Positions 44,709-53,449 of a DNA stretch of 64,000 nt are shown piece after piece (within the stretch, counting starts at the first letter, position 1; each line of letters begins with the position of its first letter). The translations under genes were made by a program, and so were the position numbers. Location: positions 62,001 through 126,000 of the forward strand of contig NZ_JAUSUA010000005.1 in assembly GCF_030813245.1 (NCBI RefSeq), given 5' to 3'. The notes under the pieces are model-generated. The model was not told the DNA's origin. It saw only the letters and a program-made list of their open reading frames with translations, and did no database searches. Source of the stretch: Alkalicoccobacillus murimartini (lineage in GTDB: Bacteria > Bacillota > Bacilli > Bacillales > Bacillaceae_D).

Positions 44709-46541
44709 CTAGCCTGTCTGTTGCTCATGCTTCTGATGAAGCCCATAATAGAATCCTTTTATGCCCATTAGCTCATGATGACTTCCACTCTCTGTGATTT
44801 GCCCATCCTGTAAAACAAAGATTCGATCTGCCTGTTCAATCGTATTCAGTCGATGAGCAATCATAAAGCTTGTGCGTCCTTCCATTAGACGTTGAAGTGC
44901 TTCTTGGATGCGCATTTCAGTAATGGTATCAATACTTGACGTTGCTTCATCCAATATCAGAATAGCTGGATCTGCCAGGATCGCCCTAGCAATAGAAAGA
45001 AGCTGCTTTTGCCCCTGACTAATTCCTCCACCATCTTGTTTTAATAACGTATCATATCCCTCAGACATTCTACTAATAAAATCATGGGCATTTGCCCGAT
45101 TAGCTGCTTCCTCTACTTCTTCATCGGTCGCTTCTAAACGTCCATATCGAATATTCTCACGGATGCTCCCTTGAAAAAGAAAGGAATCTTGGAGCACAAA
45201 TCCCATTTGAGAACGTAAGCTTTCCTTTTGGACTGTTGTTGTATCTTGACCATCAATAATAATTCGTCCTTCATTTGATTCATAAAAATAGGAGAGAAGA
45301 TTAATAATGGTTGTTTTTCCCGCACCGGTTGGACCTACAAAAGCAACCGTCTCACCTGCCTTCACATCAAAGGAAATGTTCTTCAGAATCGGTTCGTCAT
45401 CATATGAAAAGCTAACTTGATCAAATTGGACATCGCCTTTAATTTGTTTCATAGGTTTAGCCCCTTCGTGATCCGTATCCAGTGGCTCATCAATGACTTC
45501 AAATACTCTCTCTGCACCAGCAATCGCAGAAAGTAGTGTATTAAATTGGTTCGCAAGATCATTTAATGGACGAGTGAATTGTCTTGAATACTCAGCAAAG
45601 ATAACAATTGTACCTACAGTCACACCTGCTTGTGGATTCAACGCAAGTAGTCCACCCACCCCGGCAATGACAGCGAAGCTTGCGTTATTTAACACATTCA
45701 TTAATTTTGGAATAAATCCAGAATACGTTTGTGCCCAAAACCCAGCTGTACGTAATTTTTGATTCTTCTCTTCAAACTCAGCAATAATAGGTTCTTCTCT
45801 TGAGAACGTTTTGACCATAGCTTGACCTGCAATCGTTTCCTCGATATATCCATTTAAATCACCTAAGTGACGTTGTTGTTCTTTAAAAAACACAGACGTT
45901 CTTTTTGTAATCCACTTCATTCCAAACAACATAAGTGGGATCACCATTAACGTCACCACGGTTAGAAGTGGACTTAACCAAAGCATAACAGCAAGAATTC
46001 CGATAAATGTAATGATACTCGAAAGCAGTTGAATGATAGAGCTATTTAACGTATTACTCACATTCTCCATATCATTTGTCATCCGACTCATTAATTCCCC
46101 ATGCTGCCTTTTATCGAAATAAGATAGAGGCAGCTGTTGAATATGCAAGAATAGTGTGGTTCTCATTTCTTGAACGGTCTGTTGAGAAATACCGATCATC
46201 CAATAGTTTTGTAACCATGTCGCTACGGATAAGAGTATGTATATACCCCCTAACACAACCAAAAGCGATGGCAACCCTTCAAGATTCTGAGCAATAAAAT
46301 AATCATCAATAGCCATTCCTACAAGGAAAGGACCAAGCAAACTTAGAACAGAACTTAAGATGACCATTGTGATAACTAAAAACAGCTTAAAACGATAGAT
46401 AGAAAGAAATGCCCAAATTCTGAGAAGCGTCCCTTTCCAGTCCTTCGCTTTTTTCCCTTTCCCTTTCGATTGTCCTTCTTTTTGAGCTTGATTGATGTCT
46501 ATTTTCTGATACCTAAAAGGCTCTTTAAGTTGGGAAGACAT
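44709..46541 (-). CDS. yfiC: heterodimeric ABC exporter, catalytic-site subunit (YfiC-like)
   Basis: A fused membrane-ATPase exporter half of 610 residues. A basic N-terminal extension (1-40) precedes six helices (about 45-345). The ATPase domain has Walker A VGPTGAGKTT, signature ISQGQKQLLSIAR, canonical Walker B ILILDEATSSIDT with catalytic Glu, and switch His in MIAHRLNTIEQ. The signature Gly-Gly is replaced by QG. It pairs with the upstream YfiB-like subunit, 15 bp away. Length matches B. subtilis YfiC (604). Drug or lipid export is inferred. Confidence 0.83.
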   Translation of the reverse strand: MSSQLKEPFRYQKIDINQAQKEGQSKGKGKKAKDWKGTLLRIWAFLSIYRFKLFLVITMVILSSVLSLLGPFLVGMAIDDYFIAQNLEGLPSLLVVLGGIYILLSVATWLQNYWMIGISQQTVQEMRTTLFLHIQQLPLSYFDKRQHGELMSRMTNDMENVSNTLNSSIIQLLSSIITFIGILAVMLWLSPLLTVVTLMVIPLMLFGMKWITKRTSVFFKEQQRHLGDLNGYIEETIAGQAMVKTFSREEPIIAEFEEKNQKLRTAGFWAQTYSGFIPKLMNVLNNASFAVIAGVGGLLALNPQAGVTVGTIVIFAEYSRQFTRPLNDLANQFNTLLSAIAGAERVFEVIDEPLDTDHEGAKPMKQIKGDVQFDQVSFSYDDEPILKNISFDVKAGETVAFVGPTGAGKTTIINLLSYFYESNEGRIIIDGQDTTTVQKESLRSQMGFVLQDSFLFQGSIRENIRYGRLEATDEEVEEAANRANAHDFISRMSEGYDTLLKQDGGGISQGQKQLLSIARAILADPAILILDEATSSIDTITEMRIQEALQRLMEGRTSFMIAHRLNTIEQADRIFVLQDGQITESGSHHELMGIKGFYYGLHQKHEQQTG

Positions 46542-46556
46542 GAATTACGCCTCCTT

Positions 46557-48260
46557 TCAATATTGAGATGCATACAGTTCTTGATAAAAGGCAGAATGGT
46601 TTAGTAACGTGTCGTGCTGCCCTTCAGCCAGCAATTCTCCATGCTCAAACAGCAAGATCGAATCTGCTGAAATGGCAGTAGATAGCTTCTGAGTTATGAT
46701 AATTGTCGTACAAGGATAGTGTCGTAATGAGGTAAAAAAAGCGGCCTCTGTTCGATTATCTAATGCACTAGTACTATCATCTAGCAAAAGAATCTGAGGC
46801 TTTCGAATAAGCGCTCTTGCAATGGCAATACGCTGCTTTTGTCCACCTGATAGATTGACCCCACGTTGACCAATCCTTGTGTCATACCCATCCGGCAAAG
46901 TCATAATGGTTTGATGAATCTGCGCAGCTTGAGCCGCATTGATCACTTCATCCATGTCAGCCTCTGGTTTCCCCCATGATATGTTCTCACGAATACTGCC
47001 TGAGAATAGCATGGTCTGCTGTGATACATAACCGATCGATTCTCTTAATTCACCGAGGTCTAAGTCATCAATATTCACACCATCAATGCGGATGGCACCA
47101 CTTGTTGGCTCATACAAGCGCGGAATCATCTGAAACAATGATGATTTTCCAGAGCCTGTCGCTCCCAACACAGCGATCGTTTTGTACGCAGGCACTGTAA
47201 AAGAAACGTCACTTAAAATTTCTTGCTTCGATTCAGGGTAAGAAAATGAAACCTGATCAAACTCAATCAGTCCAGAAAGCTGTTGATTGCTCTGTTGATT
47301 TATCGTCTCTTCATCTGCATCACAATGAGTAAGAACTTCCTCAATACGCCCCGCTGATGCCTTTGCTCTTGAGAGCACCATAATGATCATGGAGAGTACT
47401 GTTAAGGCTCCAGTAATACGCGATGCATAGTTCACAATGGCTACAATCTCCCCAACTTGAGCTCCTCCAGTATTCAATTGAAAACTGCCAAACCAGAGAA
47501 CCGCAATAATCGACCCATTCATTAGGAATAACAGAACAGGCTGCGTAACTTCCATCAGGCGTAATGCCTTCATTGTATTGTCTTTGAGTTGCTCATTATT
47601 TGCCACAAAACGTTTGACTTCATGAGTCCGTCTTACAAAGGCCTTGATAAGCTTCAAAGCCATTAAATTTTCCCTTGTTACGTGATTAACCTGATCTAAC
47701 TTTCGTTGAACCCAACCAAAAAATAATGCACCTTTTTTCATCAAAATCGTTATTGTTATCACCAATAGCGGAATCACAATGAGGAACACAAGAGCTAGAC
47801 GCTCGTTAACAAAAAATGATAAGACCACTCCACCCAAAATTAATAATGGGGCTCTCATCATAATTCTCAGTCCCATAAACACAGTATTCTGAATTTGAGT
47901 CACGTCATTCGTAAGTCGCATGATAAGTGATGACGTTGTAAATCTTTCTAACTTTGCGAAAGAGGACAATTGAATTCTGCGAAACATAGCTCCCCTTAGA
48001 TCGAGACCCGTACTTTGCCCCGCGTGCGCAGCATAAAAAGAATTAATAATACCTGCAAAAAAAGCAAGAAATGAACTTGCCATTAAGATAGCTCCCCAAA
48101 AAAGAACAACATTAATATCTCCAGCGACCACGCCATCATCTATTATTTTGGCTAATATAAGCGGTGCTGTTAACTCAACTGCAAGCTCCAACAACATTAG
48201 TACCAACGCGATAACAACAACGATTCGATAAGGCTTTAAATACGAGAATACAAGTTTCAT
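46557..48260 (-). CDS. yfiB: heterodimeric ABC exporter, degenerate-site subunit (YfiB-like)
   Basis: From the ATG at 48260 (GGAG 8 nt upstream) the protein has 567 residues, with six helices (about 15-310) and an ATPase domain. Walker A is GATGSGKSS, signature LSGGQKQRIAIAR. Walker B reads ILLLDDSTSALD, with Asp instead of the catalytic Glu, and the switch His is Gln in IITQKLST. These are the marks of the degenerate partner in heterodimeric exporters such as BmrCD and TM287/288. The complementary canonical residues are in the next gene. Confidence 0.85.
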   Translation of the reverse strand: MKLVFSYLKPYRIVVVIALVLMLLELAVELTAPLILAKIIDDGVVAGDINVVLFWGAILMASSFLAFFAGIINSFYAAHAGQSTGLDLRGAMFRRIQLSSFAKLERFTTSSLIMRLTNDVTQIQNTVFMGLRIMMRAPLLILGGVVLSFFVNERLALVFLIVIPLLVITITILMKKGALFFGWVQRKLDQVNHVTRENLMALKLIKAFVRRTHEVKRFVANNEQLKDNTMKALRLMEVTQPVLLFLMNGSIIAVLWFGSFQLNTGGAQVGEIVAIVNYASRITGALTVLSMIIMVLSRAKASAGRIEEVLTHCDADEETINQQSNQQLSGLIEFDQVSFSYPESKQEILSDVSFTVPAYKTIAVLGATGSGKSSLFQMIPRLYEPTSGAIRIDGVNIDDLDLGELRESIGYVSQQTMLFSGSIRENISWGKPEADMDEVINAAQAAQIHQTIMTLPDGYDTRIGQRGVNLSGGQKQRIAIARALIRKPQILLLDDSTSALDNRTEAAFFTSLRHYPCTTIIITQKLSTAISADSILLFEHGELLAEGQHDTLLNHSAFYQELYASQY

Positions 48261-48353
48261 TCTATCTACTCCTAGTTGACCCAAACCCCCGGCACATATT
48301 TCGTTTTCCTAATTATATCTTATTTTATAAGAGAACACGATTATGACTTAAAA

Positions 48354-48380
48354 ACAAAAAAAGCCGACGTAGTGTCAGCT
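48354..48380 (-). terminator. terminator of the BceAB-type operon
   Basis: On the minus strand AGCTGAC pairs with GTCGGCT, allowing one T/G pair, followed by seven T, right after the kinase stop. Confidence 0.85.
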
Positions 48381-49375
48381 TAACTTTTCGGGAATTGTAA
48401 GGTTACTGTTGTACCCTTTCCAACTTCTGATTGGATATCAATCGTAATATTTAATTTTTCACACAGTCCGTAGACTAAGTGCAGTCCCATTCCGGTTGAT
48501 TCTCCATATTTCCGGCCATTATCGCCCGTATAAAATGGACGCTGAATCATCGGTAGGTCTGCAGCCTGTATACCTACGCCTTGATCCACAATACGTAGCG
48601 TAGGACAGTCCCCTATTAGATCTGATTCAATCAATAAATGAGTTCCTTTGTCTTTTGTATATTTGATTGCATTAACTATGAGTTGGTCGAGCATGAATAG
48701 GAGCCACTTAGGGTCAGTGGAAACATACAATTCCTTGTTCATTTTAATTTTTGGATACAGTTCTTTTAAAATAAACAGTCGTTTGTTATCTTGAATCACT
48801 TGTTGAACTAGAGACTGAATGTGAACAGACTTAATCCGAAAATCTTGTTCAAATTGCTCAAATCTTGCTGTATGTAAAGCGAGATCCAAGCCTTTTTCAA
48901 TTCGTTTTAATTCCGTTCGTAATGCTGGGTACTCATGATAATCAGCTTCGTTTTGCGTAATTAAATTCATCACTGATACAGGTGTCTTCATTTGATGAAC
49001 CCACTGGGTCATAAATTGTACCTGCTTATTTTTTCGAATCTCCAATTGGTGCTGCTCAGCCTGGTGCTGATTGTAATAATGTGCAAGCAATTGATTATGA
49101 GCAAGTATCAATGGATGATTGCCTTCTATCTTAAAATCATGATGGCCACTTTTGCTTTCTGAAAGCTTTCGATAATACGGAGCAAGGACAAAATAACGAT
49201 ACACCAGATACCCTGTCAATAGTAGAAAGGACAAAAAGATAGCATAGATCAAGCTCGACCCTTGCGCTCCTGGATCCAGAAATAGAACAGATCCTACAAT
49301 GAAGGCTTGAAGAATGTGGACAATGATTAGTAGGCGATGGTCTCTCCAAAATAAAGTCATGAAGGTCTTTCCCAT
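48380..49375 (-). CDS. BceS-type intramembrane-sensing histidine kinase
   Basis: A 331-residue kinase with two N-terminal helices (about 15-34 and 41-63) separated by only a few residues, so it has no external sensor. Phospho-His127 is in MTQWVHQMKTPVSVMNL, the BceS-family H-box. The HATPase_c has FMLDQLIVNAIKYT and STGMGLHLVYGLCEKL. Such kinases read the flux state of their partner BceAB transporter rather than the peptide itself. It overlaps the regulator gene by 19 bp. Confidence 0.9.
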   Translation of the reverse strand: MGKTFMTLFWRDHRLLIIVHILQAFIVGSVLFLDPGAQGSSLIYAIFLSFLLLTGYLVYRYFVLAPYYRKLSESKSGHHDFKIEGNHPLILAHNQLLAHYYNQHQAEQHQLEIRKNKQVQFMTQWVHQMKTPVSVMNLITQNEADYHEYPALRTELKRIEKGLDLALHTARFEQFEQDFRIKSVHIQSLVQQVIQDNKRLFILKELYPKIKMNKELYVSTDPKWLLFMLDQLIVNAIKYTKDKGTHLLIESDLIGDCPTLRIVDQGVGIQAADLPMIQRPFYTGDNGRKYGESTGMGLHLVYGLCEKLNITIDIQSEVGKGTTVTLQFPKS

Positions 49376-50061
49376 GTGAGGTGCATACGATAACCAGCAC
49401 CCCGGATCGTTTCAACTGCATCAAAGATTTGTAGCTTTTGAAGCTGTTTACGAACCCTAGCCATGTTCACATTCACCGTATTTTCATCAATAAAATCCGT
49501 GTCATCCCACAGTTTATCGAGGATAGCTTGCCTTGTAACAACATTAGGGTAGGTTTTCATTAGTAGTTCCATGAGCTGGCATTCCTTTTTTGAAAGCAGT
49601 AGGGTCTCGCCATTAAACGTTAGCTCCATTCTATCTGAGTGATAAACCAGTCCATGAATCTCAATTGATTTCTCTTCAGGAGCTGAAGAATATTCCCCAT
49701 ATGCTCTTCTAATATGACTTCTTACTTTCGCGACCAAAACATCTGTATGGAATGGTTTGGGCAGATAATCATCTCCACCATGTTCTAAAGCCATAACCTG
49801 ATCAATCTCACTACTTCTTGCAGAGATAAAAATAACTGGGCATGTGGATAATTGTCTTATCTGCCTACACCAATAAAATCCATCAAAGGTGGGAAGATTA
49901 ATATCGAGCAAAACAATACTTGGCTGCACTTCCTCAAAAAATGAAAGAAGATCAGCCTCGCCATTATGGGCATGTACGTTAAACCCATAACGTTCTAGCT
50001 TTTCCTTCAACACCGCAGAAAGCTTCTCATCATCCTCTACAATTAATACCGAATCGTCCAT
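49357..50061 (-). CDS. BceR-type OmpR-family response regulator
   Basis: The receiver (1-115) has phospho-D53 in VLLDINLPTFDG and conserved Lys in YLPKPFH. The winged-helix DNA-binding domain (about 130-228) ends RKQLQKLQIFDAVETIRGAGYRM. BceR proteins bind TNACA-N4-TGTAA sites; an exact match lies at 52997-53010, upstream of the first micropeptide and bceA-like gene. Here the two-component genes follow the transporter genes, the reverse of B. subtilis bceRSAB. Confidence 0.9.
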   Translation of the reverse strand: MDDSVLIVEDDEKLSAVLKEKLERYGFNVHAHNGEADLLSFFEEVQPSIVLLDINLPTFDGFYWCRQIRQLSTCPVIFISARSSEIDQVMALEHGGDDYLPKPFHTDVLVAKVRSHIRRAYGEYSSAPEEKSIEIHGLVYHSDRMELTFNGETLLLSKKECQLMELLMKTYPNVVTRQAILDKLWDDTDFIDENTVNVNMARVRKQLQKLQIFDAVETIRGAGYRMHLTWERPS

Positions 50062-50110
50062 TTCGCCTCTTCCTCTCTCTGCCTCTTATTTTTCGAGTAT
50101 AAAACGCCTA

Positions 50111-52069
50111 TTAATTCTTTTCAACTAATCGTCGCAACCCGAGTAAGTATTGCTTACGCATGAGAAGGAAATAAATGATTTGAGCAACGATAAATCCACC
50201 GATTACCAACACAACAGAGTTAAAGATCCTTGTCTCTTGAACAAACATTGATTGAAGAGCAACAAACGCCACACTTGAATGAATAAGGGACAAACCAAAT
50301 GGCGCAAAGAACAAAATACTCATCTCCGTTGTAACGATTCGATTCATTTTTTTGTAGGGTAAGCCAAGCTTTCGAAGAATTAAGAAACGTTCTCCATCCT
50401 GTGGCAGATAATTGTGAAGTCGATAATAGAGAAAGCTTCCTGTTGCTATAAAAAACACAATCCCAATGACTGATCCCATTAGAAGCATGGTTTGATATAA
50501 ACTAATTGCTTGAATATAGTTCAGCCCACTAGAGTGAAACTCAAATGTCGGTTCAAGAGCTTTATTGCTTGCATTGTTAAAATAAGTACGTTCGACTTGA
50601 TGTTGTTTTTCTTCAATATTTGCTCCAATTAATTCTGTCTGTTCCCATTCATCTATCTGATATCCAATCATAAATTGGTCATTCGTCGATTGAAGTTCCT
50701 GAAACATTTGGTCCGTGACAACCATTGAATTTGTGTTTAAATAATAGGACTGATTAAAAACAGCGTAAGGAAGCATAGGTTGTCCTGTAAAAGATTCTTC
50801 TATATTTGGAAAATTAATTTGATAATCTGAGTATAGCTCTCCTGCATTTTTCCATTGCTCATCATAAATAGGAACAGGCTGGATTTGATGATCCTCTAAC
50901 TCCACCATTGGATTGTTTAACAATTGAGCCAATTCATTAAACTGAGACTGCGAAAGAACATGATAGTTTACACTATACGCAGAATTACCTTCTTGATAGG
51001 TACCTGCTACTTCCTTGAAGTGAAGACTTACTGAACTATATACTATATCTTTCTGTTTTAGCTGACTAGATAGCGTTTGATTAACTTGTTGCGCATCCTC
51101 TTTATCTTCTGACAAATAAGATATGGCTAACGGCGTTTCATAGTTCCTTTCATTCCAATTGCCAAACGTGGCAATTGTACCAGTTGCACAAATGGCAATC
51201 GTTGAGACAATGGATACTAAAAAAAAGATTCGCGCATTATCTTTTAATCGATACATTAGATTCGCGCGACTAATTAGCTTCGTTCCTCTCCAATTGTTTT
51301 CTGGTTTTTTTTGAAGCTGCTTCATACTAAAAACACTAAGTTGAGTAAACAAAAAATAGGTACCCAAAATAACCATAAACGTAACGGGGAGAAAACGAAC
51401 GGCTACCTGCACTTCATTCGCTGTAATGGCTAATATATAGCCGCCCCCAATCAGAAGAAGAGCTAGTATACTTAGCAGCTTAGATGTAACTGGAAAGGAC
51501 TTAGGTTCCGATGAAGCCCTAAGTAATTCTGCTACCTTAGAGGTACGTACAATAAAAGAGGTAAAATACGAAATACTAACAAATAATAGAACAAACGCTC
51601 CAACGGTTAAGCCAAGAGCTTTCCAGGGCATATAAAAGGACATTTCTTCAAGAAGAATGACTCTACTAAAAGCCATTAAGAAAAGTTTTTCAAAAGCTAA
51701 ACCAGTTAAAACACCAATAAGAATAGCACCAAACCCTATAAGGATGCTTTCAAAAAACAACAGCTTTCTTAGTTTTCTTTTGGTTAGCCCATGTAGAACC
51801 AAGATACCAAATTCTTGTTTCCTCGACGTTAAAAAGGACCCCATTGAATAAAGCACAAATAAAAATGAAAACCCAAATATCACATACTGCGAAGCGCCCA
51901 TAACTGTGACAGCAACATTTGTGATTAAGCCTTCCTCGACATTTGGATGATAGAGAAAAACTGCATATACAAAGAAAACAAAAACAGAAAAAGCACAACT
52001 TAAAAGAAAAGCTGAGTACGTACGTTTGTTTCTGATAATATTACGATAGGCGAACTGACGAAAGGTCAC
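50111..52069 (-). CDS. BceB-type permease of an antimicrobial-peptide resistance transporter
   Basis: A 652-residue permease with ten helices: an FtsX-type pair, and the diagnostic large external domain between helices 7 and 8 (about residues 310-525). It opens MTFRQFAYRNIIRNKRTYSA. BceAB transporters free lipid-II-cycle intermediates from peptides such as bacitracin and signal through BceS. Length matches B. subtilis BceB (646) and PsdB. Its start overlaps the ATPase gene by about 29 bp. The external domain sets ligand choice, so the target peptide is not predictable here. Confidence 0.9.
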   Translation of the reverse strand: MTFRQFAYRNIIRNKRTYSAFLLSCAFSVFVFFVYAVFLYHPNVEEGLITNVAVTVMGASQYVIFGFSFLFVLYSMGSFLTSRKQEFGILVLHGLTKRKLRKLLFFESILIGFGAILIGVLTGLAFEKLFLMAFSRVILLEEMSFYMPWKALGLTVGAFVLLFVSISYFTSFIVRTSKVAELLRASSEPKSFPVTSKLLSILALLLIGGGYILAITANEVQVAVRFLPVTFMVILGTYFLFTQLSVFSMKQLQKKPENNWRGTKLISRANLMYRLKDNARIFFLVSIVSTIAICATGTIATFGNWNERNYETPLAISYLSEDKEDAQQVNQTLSSQLKQKDIVYSSVSLHFKEVAGTYQEGNSAYSVNYHVLSQSQFNELAQLLNNPMVELEDHQIQPVPIYDEQWKNAGELYSDYQINFPNIEESFTGQPMLPYAVFNQSYYLNTNSMVVTDQMFQELQSTNDQFMIGYQIDEWEQTELIGANIEEKQHQVERTYFNNASNKALEPTFEFHSSGLNYIQAISLYQTMLLMGSVIGIVFFIATGSFLYYRLHNYLPQDGERFLILRKLGLPYKKMNRIVTTEMSILFFAPFGLSLIHSSVAFVALQSMFVQETRIFNSVVLVIGGFIVAQIIYFLLMRKQYLLGLRRLVEKN

Positions 52070-52811
52070 GGTTATCTCCCCCCATTAAGGAAAGGACTTG
52101 GACAACATTTTGGTAAAAGGCTTCTCGATTGTCGCCTTTATAAATCTCGTTAAATAACTTTCCATCTTTAATGAATAATATACGGTCACAATAACTTGCA
52201 ACCACAGGATCATGTGTCACCATTAAAATGGTTGTTCTCTCTTCTTGGTTCATTTTATTAAGCATGTTCATCACATCACCAGATGCCTTGGAATCAAGAT
52301 TGCCAGTGGGCTCATCAGCCAGCAACAACCTCGGTTGATGAATAAGCGCTCTTGCAATAGCTGTGCGCTGTAACTGTCCGCCTGACAGCTCATATGTACG
52401 CTTGTCAAGCAAGTCATCTATGCCTAATTTCAGTGAGATTTCTTCTACGCTTTGTTTCATCTCTTCGATTGACTGCTGACCATCTAACGTAAGCGGCAAT
52501 ACAATATTCTCAGCCACTGTTAATGTATCGAGCAATTGAAAATTCTGAAATACAAAGCCTAGTTGTTTTGCTCGAAATGAAGAAAGTTCTTTTTCCTTTA
52601 GTTCGTGTGGGCTCTTTCCATCTAATAAGACACTTCCAGACGTTGGCGAATCAATCGTTGCAACGATATTTAAAAGCGTTGTTTTTCCACTACCAGACGG
52701 CCCCATGATCCCGACATATTCACTTTCCTTCACATCGAAGGATACATCCTCTAGTGCTCTATAAGCCATTTTTCCACTATATGTTTTTGACACATTATTA
52801 ACCGTCAGCAT
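52041..52811 (-). CDS. BceA-type ATPase of the peptide-resistance transporter
   Basis: The ATP-binding subunit, 256 residues, of the MacB/LolD type. Walker A is GPSGSGKTT, Q-loop FVFQNFQLLD, signature LSGGQLQRTAIARAL, Walker B LLLADEPTGNLDSK. It partners the following permease. The binding site AGGAGGG overlaps the stop codon of the 30-residue micropeptide gene just upstream, so the two are translationally coupled. Confidence 0.92.
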   Translation of the reverse strand: MLTVNNVSKTYSGKMAYRALEDVSFDVKESEYVGIMGPSGSGKTTLLNIVATIDSPTSGSVLLDGKSPHELKEKELSSFRAKQLGFVFQNFQLLDTLTVAENIVLPLTLDGQQSIEEMKQSVEEISLKLGIDDLLDKRTYELSGGQLQRTAIARALIHQPRLLLADEPTGNLDSKASGDVMNMLNKMNQEERTTILMVTHDPVVASYCDRILFIKDGKLFNEIYKGDNREAFYQNVVQVLSLMGGDNRDLSSVRLS

Positions 52812-52821
52812 GATAACCCTC

Positions 52822-52914
52822 CTATGCTTGAACGTTTGCTGCTACAAACAGAATACTAATAACACCAATAATAAACGTTGCAGACAACACTTTAATTCCT
52901 AAGCTGCCTCTCAT
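52822..52914 (-). CDS. 30-aa hydrophobic micropeptide, first gene of the BceAB-type operon
   Basis: ATG 52914 has AGGAG 9 nt upstream. The 30-residue product opens MRGSLGIKVLSATFIIGVIS and ends ILFVAANVQA: a basic start, then one membrane helix. Its TAG stop overlaps the AGGAGGG of the bceA-like gene, which starts 10 nt later. It is similar to the 31-residue peptide at 53118-53213 (shared M-basic-G-x-LGIK, then S, F and GV at equal spacing). A BceR-type site lies about 83 bp upstream. I do not recognise it; roles as a transporter subunit, regulator or self-protection peptide are guesses. Confidence 0.75.
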   Translation of the reverse strand: MRGSLGIKVLSATFIIGVISILFVAANVQA

Positions 52915-52996
52915 AGAGATCAACTCCTGTTCTTTAGTATACCCATAGTATATGATCCAGATAAACACTTAGATATCGATTATGCTTTCAGTTATC

Positions 52997-53010
52997 TTAC
53001 ATCTGTGTAA
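52997..53010 (-). promoter_or_regulatory. BceR-type binding site
   Basis: TTACA (52997-53001), TCTG, TGTAA (53006-53010) is an exact TNACA-N4-TGTAA, the known BceR/PsdR-type motif. Downstream on the minus strand are two -10-like TATACT elements (near 52930-52950) without a good -35, as expected for an activated promoter. Confidence 0.8.
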
Positions 53011-53043
53011 GGAACCGCTGGCTGATCACGCAGCTCATGACAA

Positions 53044-53083
53044 ATCAAAAGGGAAGTGAACAATGTGTCCACTTCCCTTTTCT
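53044..53083. terminator. terminator after the 31-aa micropeptide gene
   Basis: AAAAGGGAAGTG (53047-53058) pairs perfectly with CACTTCCCTTTT (53070-53081). It lies 37 nt past the micropeptide stop and isolates that gene from the BceAB-type operon. Confidence 0.9.
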
Positions 53084-53117
53084 ACCGATCTATTCATTTA
53101 TACGTGCATCACGACCA

Positions 53118-53213
53118 TTATGAAGATGTTTGCACACTTGCCATAATGACCATTCCCACTACTCCAACAAGAAATACAACAGAAATAATTTTTATTCCAA
53201 GACCACCCTTCAA
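53118..53213 (-). CDS. 31-aa hydrophobic micropeptide, paralogue, monocistronic
   Basis: TTG 53213 has AGGAGGG 9 nt upstream. The product opens MKGGLGIKIISVVFLVGVVG and ends MVIMASVQTSS: a Lys/Gly-rich start, a single hydrophobic helix and a polar tail. About 13 of 30 positions equal the micropeptide in front of bceA. Codon-third-position differences with conserved protein pattern suggest selection on the peptide. It has its own strong terminator, so it is a separate transcription unit. Divergent from the tetR gene. Family unknown to me. Confidence 0.7.
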   Translation of the reverse strand: MKGGLGIKIISVVFLVGVVGMVIMASVQTSS

Positions 53214-53423
53214 GACTTCAAACCCTCCTATACCATCTTCTCTATCTATTTTTTTACTGATTCTCTATCTAGTATTCTCTTATTCTTCTCATTACTTATT
53301 ATAAACAAAAAATTGGCTTTATAGACCTTTCTTTTCCATTTTATATTGTGACAGTTCTGTGTCTAAAACAAAATAATATTTTAGTATAGACATCTTAAAA
53401 GTAGATGTGTTAAGATCTCCTGA

Positions 53424-53433
53424 CGAACGTTCG
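53424..53433. promoter_or_regulatory. palindromic operator candidate for the TetR-family gene
   Basis: CGAACGTTCG is a perfect palindrome within TGACGAACGTTCGGAA, 16 bp before the regulator's ATG. TetR-family repressors often bind such GAACGTTC-type sites in their own promoter. Confidence 0.55.
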
Positions 53434-53449
53434 GAAGGGATTGATGATT

